DNA of 49,396 nt from a virus. The notes beneath the pieces are model-generated. The model was not told the origin of the DNA and did not search any database. It saw nothing but the letters and a program-made list of their open reading frames with translations. This document shows positions 13,258-22,442 of the stretch, in pieces. Each line of letters begins with the position of its first letter. The stretch's first letter is position 1. Made by a program: the position numbers and the translations under genes. The stretch is taken from positions 1 through 49,396 of the IMG/VR virus record IMGVR_UViG_3300011113_000170; one strand, 5' to 3'.

Positions 13258-16128
13258 ATGACCGACTTCGATCTTCTCAGAGCAGTACAACCAGATGATG
13301 GCTGGTTTGCTGTCGTGAGCCTCAAGGGCTCCGGCAAGGAATTGCAGCGAAGGCAGGACTTTTTATCCACGCGCGAAGAGGTTGATGTCCTCGTTGAACG
13401 CCGCTCGAAGGGCGGATGGAACGTGTTCTTCGGTGTCGCCAAGTACGCCACGGACGCGAACCGCACCAAGGAGAACGTCCAAGGGCTCAAGGCATTCTGG
13501 CTTGATATCGACTGCAGTGAAGCCAAGGCGCAGCCCAACCCCAAGACGGGACGCCCCGATGGCTACGTCGATCAAGCTACCGGATTGGCCGCGCTTCAAG
13601 CCTTCTGCCGTACTGTCGGGTTACCCCGTCCCATCATCGTCAACTCAGGGCGCGGCATACACGTATACTGGGCGCTGACGGGAACTGTCACAAGGGAGCA
13701 GTGGGAGCCTGTAGCCGAACGGCTGCGCAAGCTGTGCAACACCCATGAGCTTTACGTGGACCCCGCCGTCTTTGAGGTGGCGCGTATCCTGCGCGTGCCA
13801 GGCACGTTGAACTACAAGGACGATCCACCGCACAATGTCACGGTGCTGGCGACCGCTAAGCCCGTAGACTTCGAAGAGTTTTACAGCATCCTCGGGGTGA
13901 AGGCACCGGACCTGATCCCGCTTGAGACACCCAAGCGTGAGCTCTCTGAGCTTGCCAAGTCGCTGCAAGAGAACATCACTTCGAGCTTTGCCAAAATCCT
14001 ACAGCGCAGCATCGCTGGGAACGGCTGCCAGCAGCTGTTGGACTGCTACGAGAACCGGACTTCACTGGCTGAGAACCGCTGGTTCAGCGCCCTGTCGGTA
14101 GCGAAGTTCTGCGCGGACCAAGATACCGCCATCCACACTATGTCGGAGGGCCACCCAGACTACGACCCGCACAAGACGCTACAGAAGATAAAGCACATTG
14201 TCGGGCCGCACACCTGCGAGACATTCGAGCGCGGCAACCCAGGGGGTTGCGACGGGTGCCCGTTTGCGGAGAAGATCAAGTCGCCCATCACGCTGGGCAA
14301 TGAGGTGCTTGCAGCCACCGAAGAAGACAACGTGGTTGTTGAGGAGCCGGAGGAAGAAGGGTTTGCACCCAAGACCCACATCATCCCTGAGTACCCGTTC
14401 CCGTTCTTTCGAGGCAAAGCTGGGGGTATCTACCGTAAGGCTCCCCTAGGGCGGGATGGCAAGCCCACTGAGGAAGGCGACATCCTCGTGCTGCCCTATG
14501 ACTTCTACATCTTGAAGCGCATGCGCGACCCCATCGAGAAGGACGTGGCGGTCTTCAAGTTTCACACTCCGCAGGACGGTGTCCGCGAGTTTACGGCTCC
14601 CCTCATCAAGATTTCAGAGCCAGGAGATTTGCGCAAGCTCCTCGCAGGGGAGAGCATTCTGTGCGGTAAGAAGCGGTTTGAGTATTTAGCAGAGTACATA
14701 CGAGCGTCACTGATGGCGCTTTCAGAAAAACGAAAGGCAGAACAAATGAGACTTCAGTTTGGTTGGGCGGATAACGACAGCAAGTTTATCATCGGTGATT
14801 CGGAGGTCACGGTGGAGGGTACGTTCTACAGCCCGCCCTCGTCGATCACAGCGGCAATCGCAGAACGGATGGGGCCCGTAGGCTCACTGGACAAATGGAA
14901 AGAGGTCTTCAACCTCTACGGGCGTCCTGGTCTTGAGCCGCATGCGTTTGCTGCGCTGACAGGTTTTGGCGCACCGATCTTCAAGTTCCTTGGCCAGCGG
15001 GGGGCTATGCTCAACGTCATCCACCCGCACTCCGGTACGGGCAAGACCACCATCCTGCATATGTGCAACAGCATCTGGGGTACGCCGGATGCCCTGTGCT
15101 GCGTGAAGGAAGATACGCTGAACGCAAAGGTCTTGCGTCTCGGGGTCATGAACAATCTGCCGTACACGGTGGACGAGATGACCAACATGACACCGCAGGA
15201 CTTCTCCACGCTGGTGTACAACATCACCCAAGGGCGCGGTAAGGACCGCGTGAAAGCATCATCAAACGAACTGCGACACAATGCCACTACGTGGCAGACA
15301 ATGGCTTTGTGCTCATCGAACGCATCCTTCTACGAGAAGATGGGCGTGGCCAAGAACAGCCCTGACGGGGAGCTCATGCGCCTCGTGGAGTACAAGATCG
15401 ACTACACCGACACCCTTGACCCGTTGATGGCCAAGAACATGTTCGATCACCAGCTGATGGAAAACAACGGACACGCTGGGCGCATCTATGCTGCGTGGCT
15501 CGTCGCCAACCACGAGCAGGCTAAGAAGACCGCGCTTCAGATACAGTCGAAGCTTGACCGCGAGCTGAAGCTGACACAGCGCGAGCGTTTCTGGTCGGCA
15601 GTGCTGGCCGCTAACCTTGCTGGGGGCGCGATTGCTAAGCACATCGGCCTGATCGATTGGGATATGCCGCGCATCTACGACTGGGCATGCAAGATGCTGC
15701 TCAGCCTTCGCGAGGACGTACAGCCGCCGCGCAACAACGCCATCGAAGTGGTTGGTGACTTCATCCGTCGCAACATTCAGAGCATCTTGGTGGTCAACGA
15801 AGAAGCGGACGCACGGTCCAACATGCATGCCGCTCCGATACTGGAGCCGCGCAGCGAGCTTCTGATCCGCTGGGAGCCTGATACGCAGAAGATGTACATC
15901 GCAGCTGCACCGTTTAAGCGCGACTGCGCCCAGTTTCAGGTCAACTACAAAGAGACCATGCAGTACCTCACGGAGCGCGGGGTGCTCACCGGCAAGATGG
16001 TTAAGCGGCTAAACAAGGGCATGAAGATGGTTGCCCCGCCGGTCTACTGTCTGGAGCTCAACACTGCCTCGGAAGAGTTCTTCAGTGTGGGTGACGTCGT
16101 AGGTGTCGGGAGCGCCGATGCAGGTTGA
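13258..16128 (+). CDS. Primase-helicase (AEP-like primase plus DUF927-type helicase)
   Basis: This 956-residue protein has an N-terminal archaeo-eukaryotic primase-like domain: WLDID (Asp83, Asp85), NSGRGIHVYW (Ser130, His135) and VDPAVF (Asp168). A Cys/His cluster (His318, Cys320, Cys331, Cys334) follows. The C-terminal half is a P-loop ATPase: SGTGKTT (592-598) and YTVDEM (Asp639, Glu640), resembling DUF927 helicases. It should unwind DNA and prime synthesis for the family A polymerase. It carries the KRELSELAKSL peptide (226-236). No clear Shine-Dalgarno precedes ATG 13258, and a small hairpin (GGCGC-GTTCT-GCGCC, 13222-13236) lies just upstream, so translation may be regulated. Confidence 0.9.
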   Translation: MTDFDLLRAVQPDDGWFAVVSLKGSGKELQRRQDFLSTREEVDVLVERRSKGGWNVFFGVAKYATDANRTKENVQGLKAFWLDIDCSEAKAQPNPKTGRPDGYVDQATGLAALQAFCRTVGLPRPIIVNSGRGIHVYWALTGTVTREQWEPVAERLRKLCNTHELYVDPAVFEVARILRVPGTLNYKDDPPHNVTVLATAKPVDFEEFYSILGVKAPDLIPLETPKRELSELAKSLQENITSSFAKILQRSIAGNGCQQLLDCYENRTSLAENRWFSALSVAKFCADQDTAIHTMSEGHPDYDPHKTLQKIKHIVGPHTCETFERGNPGGCDGCPFAEKIKSPITLGNEVLAATEEDNVVVEEPEEEGFAPKTHIIPEYPFPFFRGKAGGIYRKAPLGRDGKPTEEGDILVLPYDFYILKRMRDPIEKDVAVFKFHTPQDGVREFTAPLIKISEPGDLRKLLAGESILCGKKRFEYLAEYIRASLMALSEKRKAEQMRLQFGWADNDSKFIIGDSEVTVEGTFYSPPSSITAAIAERMGPVGSLDKWKEVFNLYGRPGLEPHAFAALTGFGAPIFKFLGQRGAMLNVIHPHSGTGKTTILHMCNSIWGTPDALCCVKEDTLNAKVLRLGVMNNLPYTVDEMTNMTPQDFSTLVYNITQGRGKDRVKASSNELRHNATTWQTMALCSSNASFYEKMGVAKNSPDGELMRLVEYKIDYTDTLDPLMAKNMFDHQLMENNGHAGRIYAAWLVANHEQAKKTALQIQSKLDRELKLTQRERFWSAVLAANLAGGAIAKHIGLIDWDMPRIYDWACKMLLSLREDVQPPRNNAIEVVGDFIRRNIQSILVVNEEADARSNMHAAPILEPRSELLIRWEPDTQKMYIAAAPFKRDCAQFQVNYKETMQYLTERGVLTGKMVKRLNKGMKMVAPPVYCLELNTASEEFFSVGDVVGVGSADAG

Positions 16129-16312
16129 GAAGGTTAGTTACCAGGTCAACTGGAAGGCGTTCAGGCGGGGCACGTCGATCTTTATTCCGTGCCTCGACCC
16201 CGTTCGAGCAAAGCGAGAGGTGCGCCCTGTCATGGATCGGCTGCGATTCAGCGTCGTGATGAAATCTGTCGTCGAGGATGGCGTCAGGGGTTTACGTATC
16301 TGGCGCGTTTAG
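16118..16312 (+). CDS. Small protein resembling the 4171-4422 product
   Basis: The 64-residue product reads FRRGTSIFIPCLDP, a basic helix region, then FSVVMKSVVEDGVRGLRIWR-V. The order S-[FI]-[TF]-IP, helix, F-V, and a final R-W-R-V matches the protein at 4171, suggesting a shared fold. ATG 16118 overlaps the end of the primase gene; a GTG at 16103 is a longer alternative. It is the last gene of the left arm. Confidence 0.6.
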   Translation: MQVEKVSYQVNWKAFRRGTSIFIPCLDPVRAKREVRPVMDRLRFSVVMKSVVEDGVRGLRIWRV

Positions 16313-16324
16313 CTATATGGCGCG

Positions 16325-16343
16325 TGAGAGTTTGCTCCTCTCA
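16325..16343 (-). promoter_or_regulatory. Orphan reversed copy of the ribosome-binding motif
   Basis: On the minus strand this reads TGAGAGGAGCAAACTCTCA, containing GAGGAGCAAACTC, identical to the motif before the VRR-NUC gene. No minus-strand start codon follows at a useful distance. The flanks TGAGAG/CTCTCA also pair, making a 6-bp stem with a 7-base loop. It may be a remnant of a rearranged gene or a small RNA element. Confidence 0.45.
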
Positions 16344-16352
16344 GGTTGTACT

Positions 16353-16387
16353 AACCCCCGCTGGTTTCCCCCCAGCGGGGGTTTTTT
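16353..16387 (+). terminator. Rho-independent terminator at the convergence point
   Basis: AACCCCCGCTGG (16353-16364) pairs with CCAGCGGGGGTT (16372-16383) over a 7-base loop, and the T-run extends to 16387. The stem is long and GC-rich. The T-run is on the + strand side, so it mainly ends left-arm transcription; the minus side lacks a good T-tract. Confidence 0.9.
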
Positions 16388-19300
16388 CATTCGCTTCGCT
16401 TGGCCTTTGCGTAGACGCGGTTGAAGTTTTCGTAGACCTCGTTCTTGGCCTCAAGCACTGCCTCTCTCGAAGCGTAATCGCCGTCCCTGTTGTCCTTGTT
16501 GATCTTGCGTAGCTCCGACAGGGCATCCCCGAAGGCGTCCATAACCTCCGGATCGGTCTGCATGGGGAACTTCGCTTCGTTCTCAGCCTGCTTTTCGGAG
16601 TCGGGCTCCTCGTCGTTATAGACCGCATAAAGCGCGTTGAGCTGGTCGTAGTCCTCGTAGAACTTGTTCATGGGGGCAAACTCGCCGCCCCTACCAAAGA
16701 ACGACTTGATAATCGGTATACGGTTCGCAAGCATCTGATCCGGTTTGGCTTCACCCGCAACCAAGTCTACCGTATCGCGCCCAAAACCGTAGGCACCCCC
16801 AAGGAACTGCTGCACGATGTACCGGTACTGTTCCGGCTGCATGCTTGCCCAGCTTTCCACCGTATCGGTGCCACCTGCGAGAGAGTTCATACCTCGCGCG
16901 ATGAACTTCCATACCTCTCCGGTCTCTTCACGTCCAAGCTCCGATTTGGGCAGTGTGCCGTACTCAGACTTGTCGCTGTAGATTTTTGAACCGAAAGCAC
17001 TGCGATTGACGACCAAGTCCCAAAGCGGCTGCGTCGGATCAGGGATAATGAAGTTGACGATGCTGGTCAGCCCTTCGGTGCCCTCTGTCTTGATTGGCGA
17101 AGCCATGTTCGTGAAGCCGCTAACGATGTTAAACCCAGCCTCTTCCGGCGGGATGTCGTCCAGTACCGCAGCCATGATCTGGCCACCTGCGTAGTTGAAG
17201 AACCCCATGCCGAAAGCCACAGGGACCGCTACATACTCGTTTACACCGGGGCCATATCGGAAGATCATCCGCGACTGCGCAGTTGGATTGTTCACCTCAA
17301 GGATGTTCGGACGCCCATCTTCATCGTCATCACCCGCACCAGGGCCAAAGCGGTTGAAGAGGTACATTAACGCGCCGACCATAACTGCCTTGGAAAACAG
17401 CTTACGCGCAATCGTGCTGTAACGGCCCTGAGACAGCAACTTACGCGCGCCTTCCACAGTCGGGCTGAAGAAGAATGACCACGTATCTAGGTAAGGGGAC
17501 AGCTCGCCGCGCCGTGTCAGGTTTAGCGATGAGTCAAGCGCCAGCGCAGCTGCGTCCTCGCGATTGATACCCTGCTCGATAGCTGCTCGATACGTAGCAA
17601 AGCGCGCCTGCAAATCGATAAGCTGTGAAGCATTATCCAGCGCTTTCGCCGTCATATCCTTGGCCATCAGCGCAGCGGCTCTAGGGTCTCCGCGTTTAGC
17701 AGCGGCGTAGCGCTTAATGGCCTTAGCCGTGTCTTGCGCGTAGCGCTCAGCGTCCATAACCTGCGCGTGACCGATTGCACCACCATCCTCAAGGAATTGG
17801 TCGAACAGCAGCGTCAGTATTTCACCTTCAGCCGTGGTCGGGTCTTTACCTCTGAGGTAGTTGGTAATTGTGCTCAAACCGTCCAAAGAGGCAATATACC
17901 GAGCAGTCCGTTTAGCGAGTTTGGTGCCCGCTGCGGGGCCCCCCTTGATACCCTGCGCAGCATAGGCAGTAACGACAGCTTCGTTGAAGTCGCGAGCCCA
18001 AGCCGTGGTGCCGATATAGATCGGATTGTAACGGGTCTTGAACGACTTGATGGTATTCGAGACCTCCTGCGCACCGCGCATAAACTTACCCAGTTCCGGC
18101 GGCGTCATGTTGGCAAACGCACGATAGAGGGCGTTCCCCGCAGGTGTCTTGGCAAACTCAATATAGTAGGGCTTGCCGTCCTTCTTGACGATCATCAAGC
18201 TAGGGTTCTTCTGGGCCGCAAGCTGGTTCATGTTGACGGGGCCGTTCTCCCCCATCTTAGGCCGCGTGGTCAGACCACCAGCGTGCACTTCCTTCTTTGG
18301 CGTGTAGACCGTGACGAGGCCTTCGTGGCTCTTGGGGTCGCTGAGCACGTTGTTAAGGAAGGCTTCCTTGACCTTGTTCTGCTCGATACGGGCAATAGCA
18401 AACTGCGCATCGGACATGAGGTTAAAGAGCGGGTTGAACGGCATCGACTCGCGCCCACGCGCAGTCAGCACTTCACGGATACGGGTTCCGTTGCTCTCGG
18501 CGATGCCGCGTTCTTCAGCACTATGCGGATCAGGATCACCATCGACCTGCATATCTCCGTTCAGCGCGTAGCCCTTGAGCGGTGTGTAGAACGGCTGCGC
18601 CTTGCGCATAGCCTTCCAGTCGGCACGGGAGAGAAGCCCAGCCTTGACCCGCTGGTTGCCAACATAATCCACTAGGGCATCATGCAGCTTGGCGACTTCG
18701 CGCAACGCGGGGCCGAGACCTTCGAACTCAAGCTTGGCAAGTTGAGCCTGCGCCTGGGCATCGGTCAAGCCGGAGCCGTTTATCTCACCACTGCGCTCAA
18801 GGACCAGCGCGTTTCGCGCAGCGGCACTCCGCGCCCAGAGATACATCCCGACGTCCTTGGGATCGAGGCCCAGTTCTTTTACCTTGTCCTCGATCGGTTG
18901 TAGGTACCACCGGTTGAGCCGCATCTGACCACCGACCTTGCGGCTTTCCAGCAGTTCGAACTTGCGAGCCACATTGAGGTTGGGTGGCAGTTGCGTAAGA
19001 CCGTAGGAAGCGGCCAGTGCCCGTGCGTAGTCCTCCGCGTTCTGGTATTTGTAGTTTGCCGCACGGATAAACCGGCTTGACATGCTCTTGACGCGGCGTT
19101 CCATGTCAGCCGCAAAGCCAATAGCTTCGGCACGAGGACGATTGAGGGCCGCAGGGAATGCACCTTCGACAGTGTTGGGATCGGCTTCCAGCTGCTCTTC
19201 GACCGGAGTGACGTCCTCTTCCGAGTTATTAGCCCTCTGCGTGGCAGCCGTAGGCGCGGGCTGTGCGGCCTTGGCGCGTTCGACACCCCGCTTGTTAATC

Positions 19301-22300
19301 GCTGCGCTTTCATTGGTAAAAAATTGCTGGATTACAGGCCCAAGTTCTGGGTCCGCGCTGAGTTCCGCAAGCGTAGCCGTATCGTTATTTTCGACAAGGT
19401 CTATGACTTTATCGGCGATAGCATCAACCAGCTCTTCAGGCACAGGAGCATTGCGCCCCACCAACGAACCATAATCGGCAAGGTCGGTTCTAAATATATC
19501 CGTAGGCGCGGGCTCAGGCGCTGCTTGGGGGGTAAGTTCCGGTGGTACGACACCGGGTTCTTCTAGGTTTGCAAGCCTGACTGGTATGGACTGCGCACCC
19601 CGCAGGTAGGCGGCAACTACTCGGTGGTTCCCATCTACAATATAGTACTTGCCATTAGCGTATTCTACATACGGGACATCTGTAGACGGCGACGTTAGTG
19701 CGCGCTTGCCGACTTTGTCTTCAATTGCCGTCAAGGCTCCAATTGGAGCATCTACGACTACGGCATTTTTTTCAGCAGCGCGCCGACGCTCCATCAGAGC
19801 TTGGTTTTCCCGCTGGGTCTTGCCTACATGTAATTGGGTCCACGCGTCTACGTCGTACGGCAGTGGATTGACGTAGAAATCAGGTTCCCCCTCTACGGGA
19901 GTAAGGTCTTCAATACTTCTCGGCGTAGGCGCGGGCTCTTCCACCACTTCCGGCGCAGGCTCGGTCACCGTAGCGGCGTTGGCGCTATCCGCAAAGATAT
20001 TGCCAGGTCCTTCAGGGATCAGCTCAGAGGTAATAGGTTCTCCGCTCTCCGGAATCTGTGCCTCAAGGGACGCTGCATCGCCGCGCAAAATGCGTATCTC
20101 TGCTGGGCTGGGGTCGCCTAGCTCCGGATACTGGTCGAGTTGCTCAACAAACCCACGGTACTTGTCCGTGATGGTAGGATCGGCAAGGACTTGCTCCAGC
20201 AGTGCGTCTCGGCGCTGCGTAAACTCACCTTCAGGGCCAAACACGGCGTTAGCTGAATCGACACCCGCGATGCGTTCGATTTCGTACCGGCTAAGGGGAC
20301 CAAGACCCTTCCCCTGCATCTTGGCGTTGATGCGGTCAACCTTGGTGTCCGCAGAGATGCGGTCATCGTAGAGCACGCTCTCGATGATGTTTGCACGGTC
20401 AAGGACTCGCCGCCGCTCTTGGGCTGTCTCTTCACGACCCGCAGCCGTCTCGGCTTCAGACTCCGCGCGCAGCGCGTCATTCAGGCGCGCAACCTCAACC
20501 GGCGTCGGAGCCGCCAGACCATTCTGAGCCATGCGGTCTGCGAAGATGCTTACCTTATCAATCTGGTTGGAGTCGCCCGCAATTTCTTCGAGTGCCGCAG
20601 CGCGCTGCGCAGCCCGCTCCCGCATGCTGTCAACTTGAGCTTGGATTGCCTCGTCCGAGAGCACTGGGGCTTCTGATGTCGGTGCCGCCGTGGCGGTATC
20701 AGGGGCAGCTCCTTCAGGCGGCATTGTGACGAGGTTCATATACTCGTCGTTGAGCTTCGCCGCTTCGTCCAGCACCAGCATACGTGCGATGCGCTCTTCT
20801 TCCGAAATGCGCGCCCTACGCAAGCTATTCCGCTGCTTCTGGATATAGTCTTCCGTGCTCTCTGGGTTGCCCAACGCCATGCCGTTGTTGAGCGTTGTCG
20901 CAACGTTTTTGATAAAGCCGCCAACATCTAGATCAGACGAGGTCTCACCAAGAGCGGCGGTCAGACGCTGCGTAACAGCCGGAGCCGCGAGCGTCTCGGG
21001 GATAGGGACAGCACGGATACCATCAGTCGGGACCCGCATGCGGTATAGTTCATTGGCCGATGTCTGGTAGACTGTCCCGTCAGCGCGACGGACAAATACA
21101 TTGCCACCTTCATCAGGATCGGTCAGTCGCTGCACCCGTTGCCGCGTCAGCTGCGTGGGGTCTTCCGTGCTGGGCACGTTGATATTAAACTCTTCAACAG
21201 GAGCCGCAGTCTGCTCGAAAGCCTTCCGCCGGTTATCCGCTGCGCGCTTACCAAGAGCCCTAGTGGTTTCAAAGCCACCGCGCACCGTGCCACCCACAAG
21301 GCCGCCAAGGATAGCGTTCTCAGCGACGTTTTCCATCACATCTTGATTGGGGTTGTATGCCGCGCGCTCCAGCACGTTCTGGGCAAGCTGCGCCCCACCT
21401 TCCTGCATTGCTTCAGGAAGTGCACCACGGGTGGCAATTCGACCGACAGCCCGACTCTCAACTGCTTGGAGGGTTTCGCGGATTGCAGTGCGCGCGGCTT
21501 CCGGAACCAGCTTCCCTGCACCGGTTTGAGTGACGATGTCCGTGATACGCTTATTGACCGCAGTCCTGATCGGCCCTGGGAGGCTGTCCAGCATACGCCC
21601 AACTGGCAGCAGTTCAGTCAGGCCGATAGCACCCCCACCAGCCTGCACCAGCTTGCGTGTGGTCGGATCGATCTTCTGGCCCGTTTCCTTCTCGAAGTCA
21701 TCCATCTGCTGGCGCGCTTGAGAAGCACCCTGACCAGAACCAAGGATAGCCTGCGCACCACGGGCAATATAGGGAGCCGCCTTGGTAAGCGGCTTGAGCC
21801 TTTGCCCCAACAATTCCGCGCCGAGGTATGGGATAGTACTACCGAGACCGCCACCAAATGCTTCGATATTACGCATAAGCGGATCAAACTCGGCGGTTTC
21901 GCTCGCGCCCAGCCCAAGGCTCTTCGCAAAAGCCGTACCGCGTTCTTCCGCAGCGCGAGCAGTTTGTTCGCCTTCTTCGCCAGTGACACCCAAGGTACCG
22001 AGGAACTGTGACGTGCCTTCGATGGCTCCGCGCGCGGGAGCTTTAAGACCAGCAGCTACATACTCACCAAGAGTAGGCGCAGGAGCAACACGCCCCTCCC
22101 GCTCCATGAAAGCCCGCTCGCGGTTGATGCGCTTGGCAACTTCAGCGGCATCCGCCTTACGTTTTGCAAGCTGCTCTTCAGCAAACGACTCCCCACCAAA
22201 CAACCGCGATGGGGCCGCAAGAAACTTACCAATGGCACTCTGGTTGTAGGCTTCGAGCCTCTGAGTGTCCTGCGCCAGCTTCTCCTGCGCGGCGCGCTCT

Positions 22301-22431
22301 TCTGCATCGAGCTCTGCACTGCGCTTGAAGACCGAGGAATCCGTTGGTTCTGAACTCTGCCCCTGCCGGATAGACGCACGCGCCCGCGCAAGTGCGATAG
22401 CTCGACGTTGCTCTAGGGAAAATTCAGCCAT
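16387..22431 (-). CDS. Giant polyvalent/internal virion protein with ParB-like and LPD38-like regions
   Basis: This 2014-residue protein is the last gene of the virion arm. The N-terminal 400 residues are Ala/Gly/Glu-rich with amphipathic helices. Around residues 845-965 there is a ParB/Srx-like domain: VDAPIGALTAIED, then YIVDGNHRVVAAYLRGA and IPVRLANLEE. Residues about 1150-1650 resemble the large polyvalent-protein-associated domain LPD38 (YLWARSAAARNALVLERSGE; YNPIYIGTTAWARDFNEAV near 1467-1485). A membrane-like segment follows (AVMVGALMYLFNRFGPGAG). Such polyvalent proteins are thought to be packaged and injected to act early in the host; T7 gp16-like ejection is the closest functional comparison. 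Domain names are from pattern recall. Confidence 0.75.
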   Translation of the reverse strand: MAEFSLEQRRAIALARARASIRQGQSSEPTDSSVFKRSAELDAEERAAQEKLAQDTQRLEAYNQSAIGKFLAAPSRLFGGESFAEEQLAKRKADAAEVAKRINRERAFMEREGRVAPAPTLGEYVAAGLKAPARGAIEGTSQFLGTLGVTGEEGEQTARAAEERGTAFAKSLGLGASETAEFDPLMRNIEAFGGGLGSTIPYLGAELLGQRLKPLTKAAPYIARGAQAILGSGQGASQARQQMDDFEKETGQKIDPTTRKLVQAGGGAIGLTELLPVGRMLDSLPGPIRTAVNKRITDIVTQTGAGKLVPEAARTAIRETLQAVESRAVGRIATRGALPEAMQEGGAQLAQNVLERAAYNPNQDVMENVAENAILGGLVGGTVRGGFETTRALGKRAADNRRKAFEQTAAPVEEFNINVPSTEDPTQLTRQRVQRLTDPDEGGNVFVRRADGTVYQTSANELYRMRVPTDGIRAVPIPETLAAPAVTQRLTAALGETSSDLDVGGFIKNVATTLNNGMALGNPESTEDYIQKQRNSLRRARISEEERIARMLVLDEAAKLNDEYMNLVTMPPEGAAPDTATAAPTSEAPVLSDEAIQAQVDSMRERAAQRAAALEEIAGDSNQIDKVSIFADRMAQNGLAAPTPVEVARLNDALRAESEAETAAGREETAQERRRVLDRANIIESVLYDDRISADTKVDRINAKMQGKGLGPLSRYEIERIAGVDSANAVFGPEGEFTQRRDALLEQVLADPTITDKYRGFVEQLDQYPELGDPSPAEIRILRGDAASLEAQIPESGEPITSELIPEGPGNIFADSANAATVTEPAPEVVEEPAPTPRSIEDLTPVEGEPDFYVNPLPYDVDAWTQLHVGKTQRENQALMERRRAAEKNAVVVDAPIGALTAIEDKVGKRALTSPSTDVPYVEYANGKYYIVDGNHRVVAAYLRGAQSIPVRLANLEEPGVVPPELTPQAAPEPAPTDIFRTDLADYGSLVGRNAPVPEELVDAIADKVIDLVENNDTATLAELSADPELGPVIQQFFTNESAAINKRGVERAKAAQPAPTAATQRANNSEEDVTPVEEQLEADPNTVEGAFPAALNRPRAEAIGFAADMERRVKSMSSRFIRAANYKYQNAEDYARALAASYGLTQLPPNLNVARKFELLESRKVGGQMRLNRWYLQPIEDKVKELGLDPKDVGMYLWARSAAARNALVLERSGEINGSGLTDAQAQAQLAKLEFEGLGPALREVAKLHDALVDYVGNQRVKAGLLSRADWKAMRKAQPFYTPLKGYALNGDMQVDGDPDPHSAEERGIAESNGTRIREVLTARGRESMPFNPLFNLMSDAQFAIARIEQNKVKEAFLNNVLSDPKSHEGLVTVYTPKKEVHAGGLTTRPKMGENGPVNMNQLAAQKNPSLMIVKKDGKPYYIEFAKTPAGNALYRAFANMTPPELGKFMRGAQEVSNTIKSFKTRYNPIYIGTTAWARDFNEAVVTAYAAQGIKGGPAAGTKLAKRTARYIASLDGLSTITNYLRGKDPTTAEGEILTLLFDQFLEDGGAIGHAQVMDAERYAQDTAKAIKRYAAAKRGDPRAAALMAKDMTAKALDNASQLIDLQARFATYRAAIEQGINREDAAALALDSSLNLTRRGELSPYLDTWSFFFSPTVEGARKLLSQGRYSTIARKLFSKAVMVGALMYLFNRFGPGAGDDDEDGRPNILEVNNPTAQSRMIFRYGPGVNEYVAVPVAFGMGFFNYAGGQIMAAVLDDIPPEEAGFNIVSGFTNMASPIKTEGTEGLTSIVNFIIPDPTQPLWDLVVNRSAFGSKIYSDKSEYGTLPKSELGREETGEVWKFIARGMNSLAGGTDTVESWASMQPEQYRYIVQQFLGGAYGFGRDTVDLVAGEAKPDQMLANRIPIIKSFFGRGGEFAPMNKFYEDYDQLNALYAVYNDEEPDSEKQAENEAKFPMQTDPEVMDAFGDALSELRKINKDNRDGDYASREAVLEAKNEVYENFNRVYAKAKRSE

Positions 22432-22442
22432 TTAAGTATCTC

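Noticed and set aside
13239-13298. A 19-residue frame starting just before and overlapping the primase-helicase start.
   Set aside because: It has no ribosome-binding site and the product is Ser/Thr-rich without pattern. It could be a regulatory upstream frame, but nothing in the sequence supports it.
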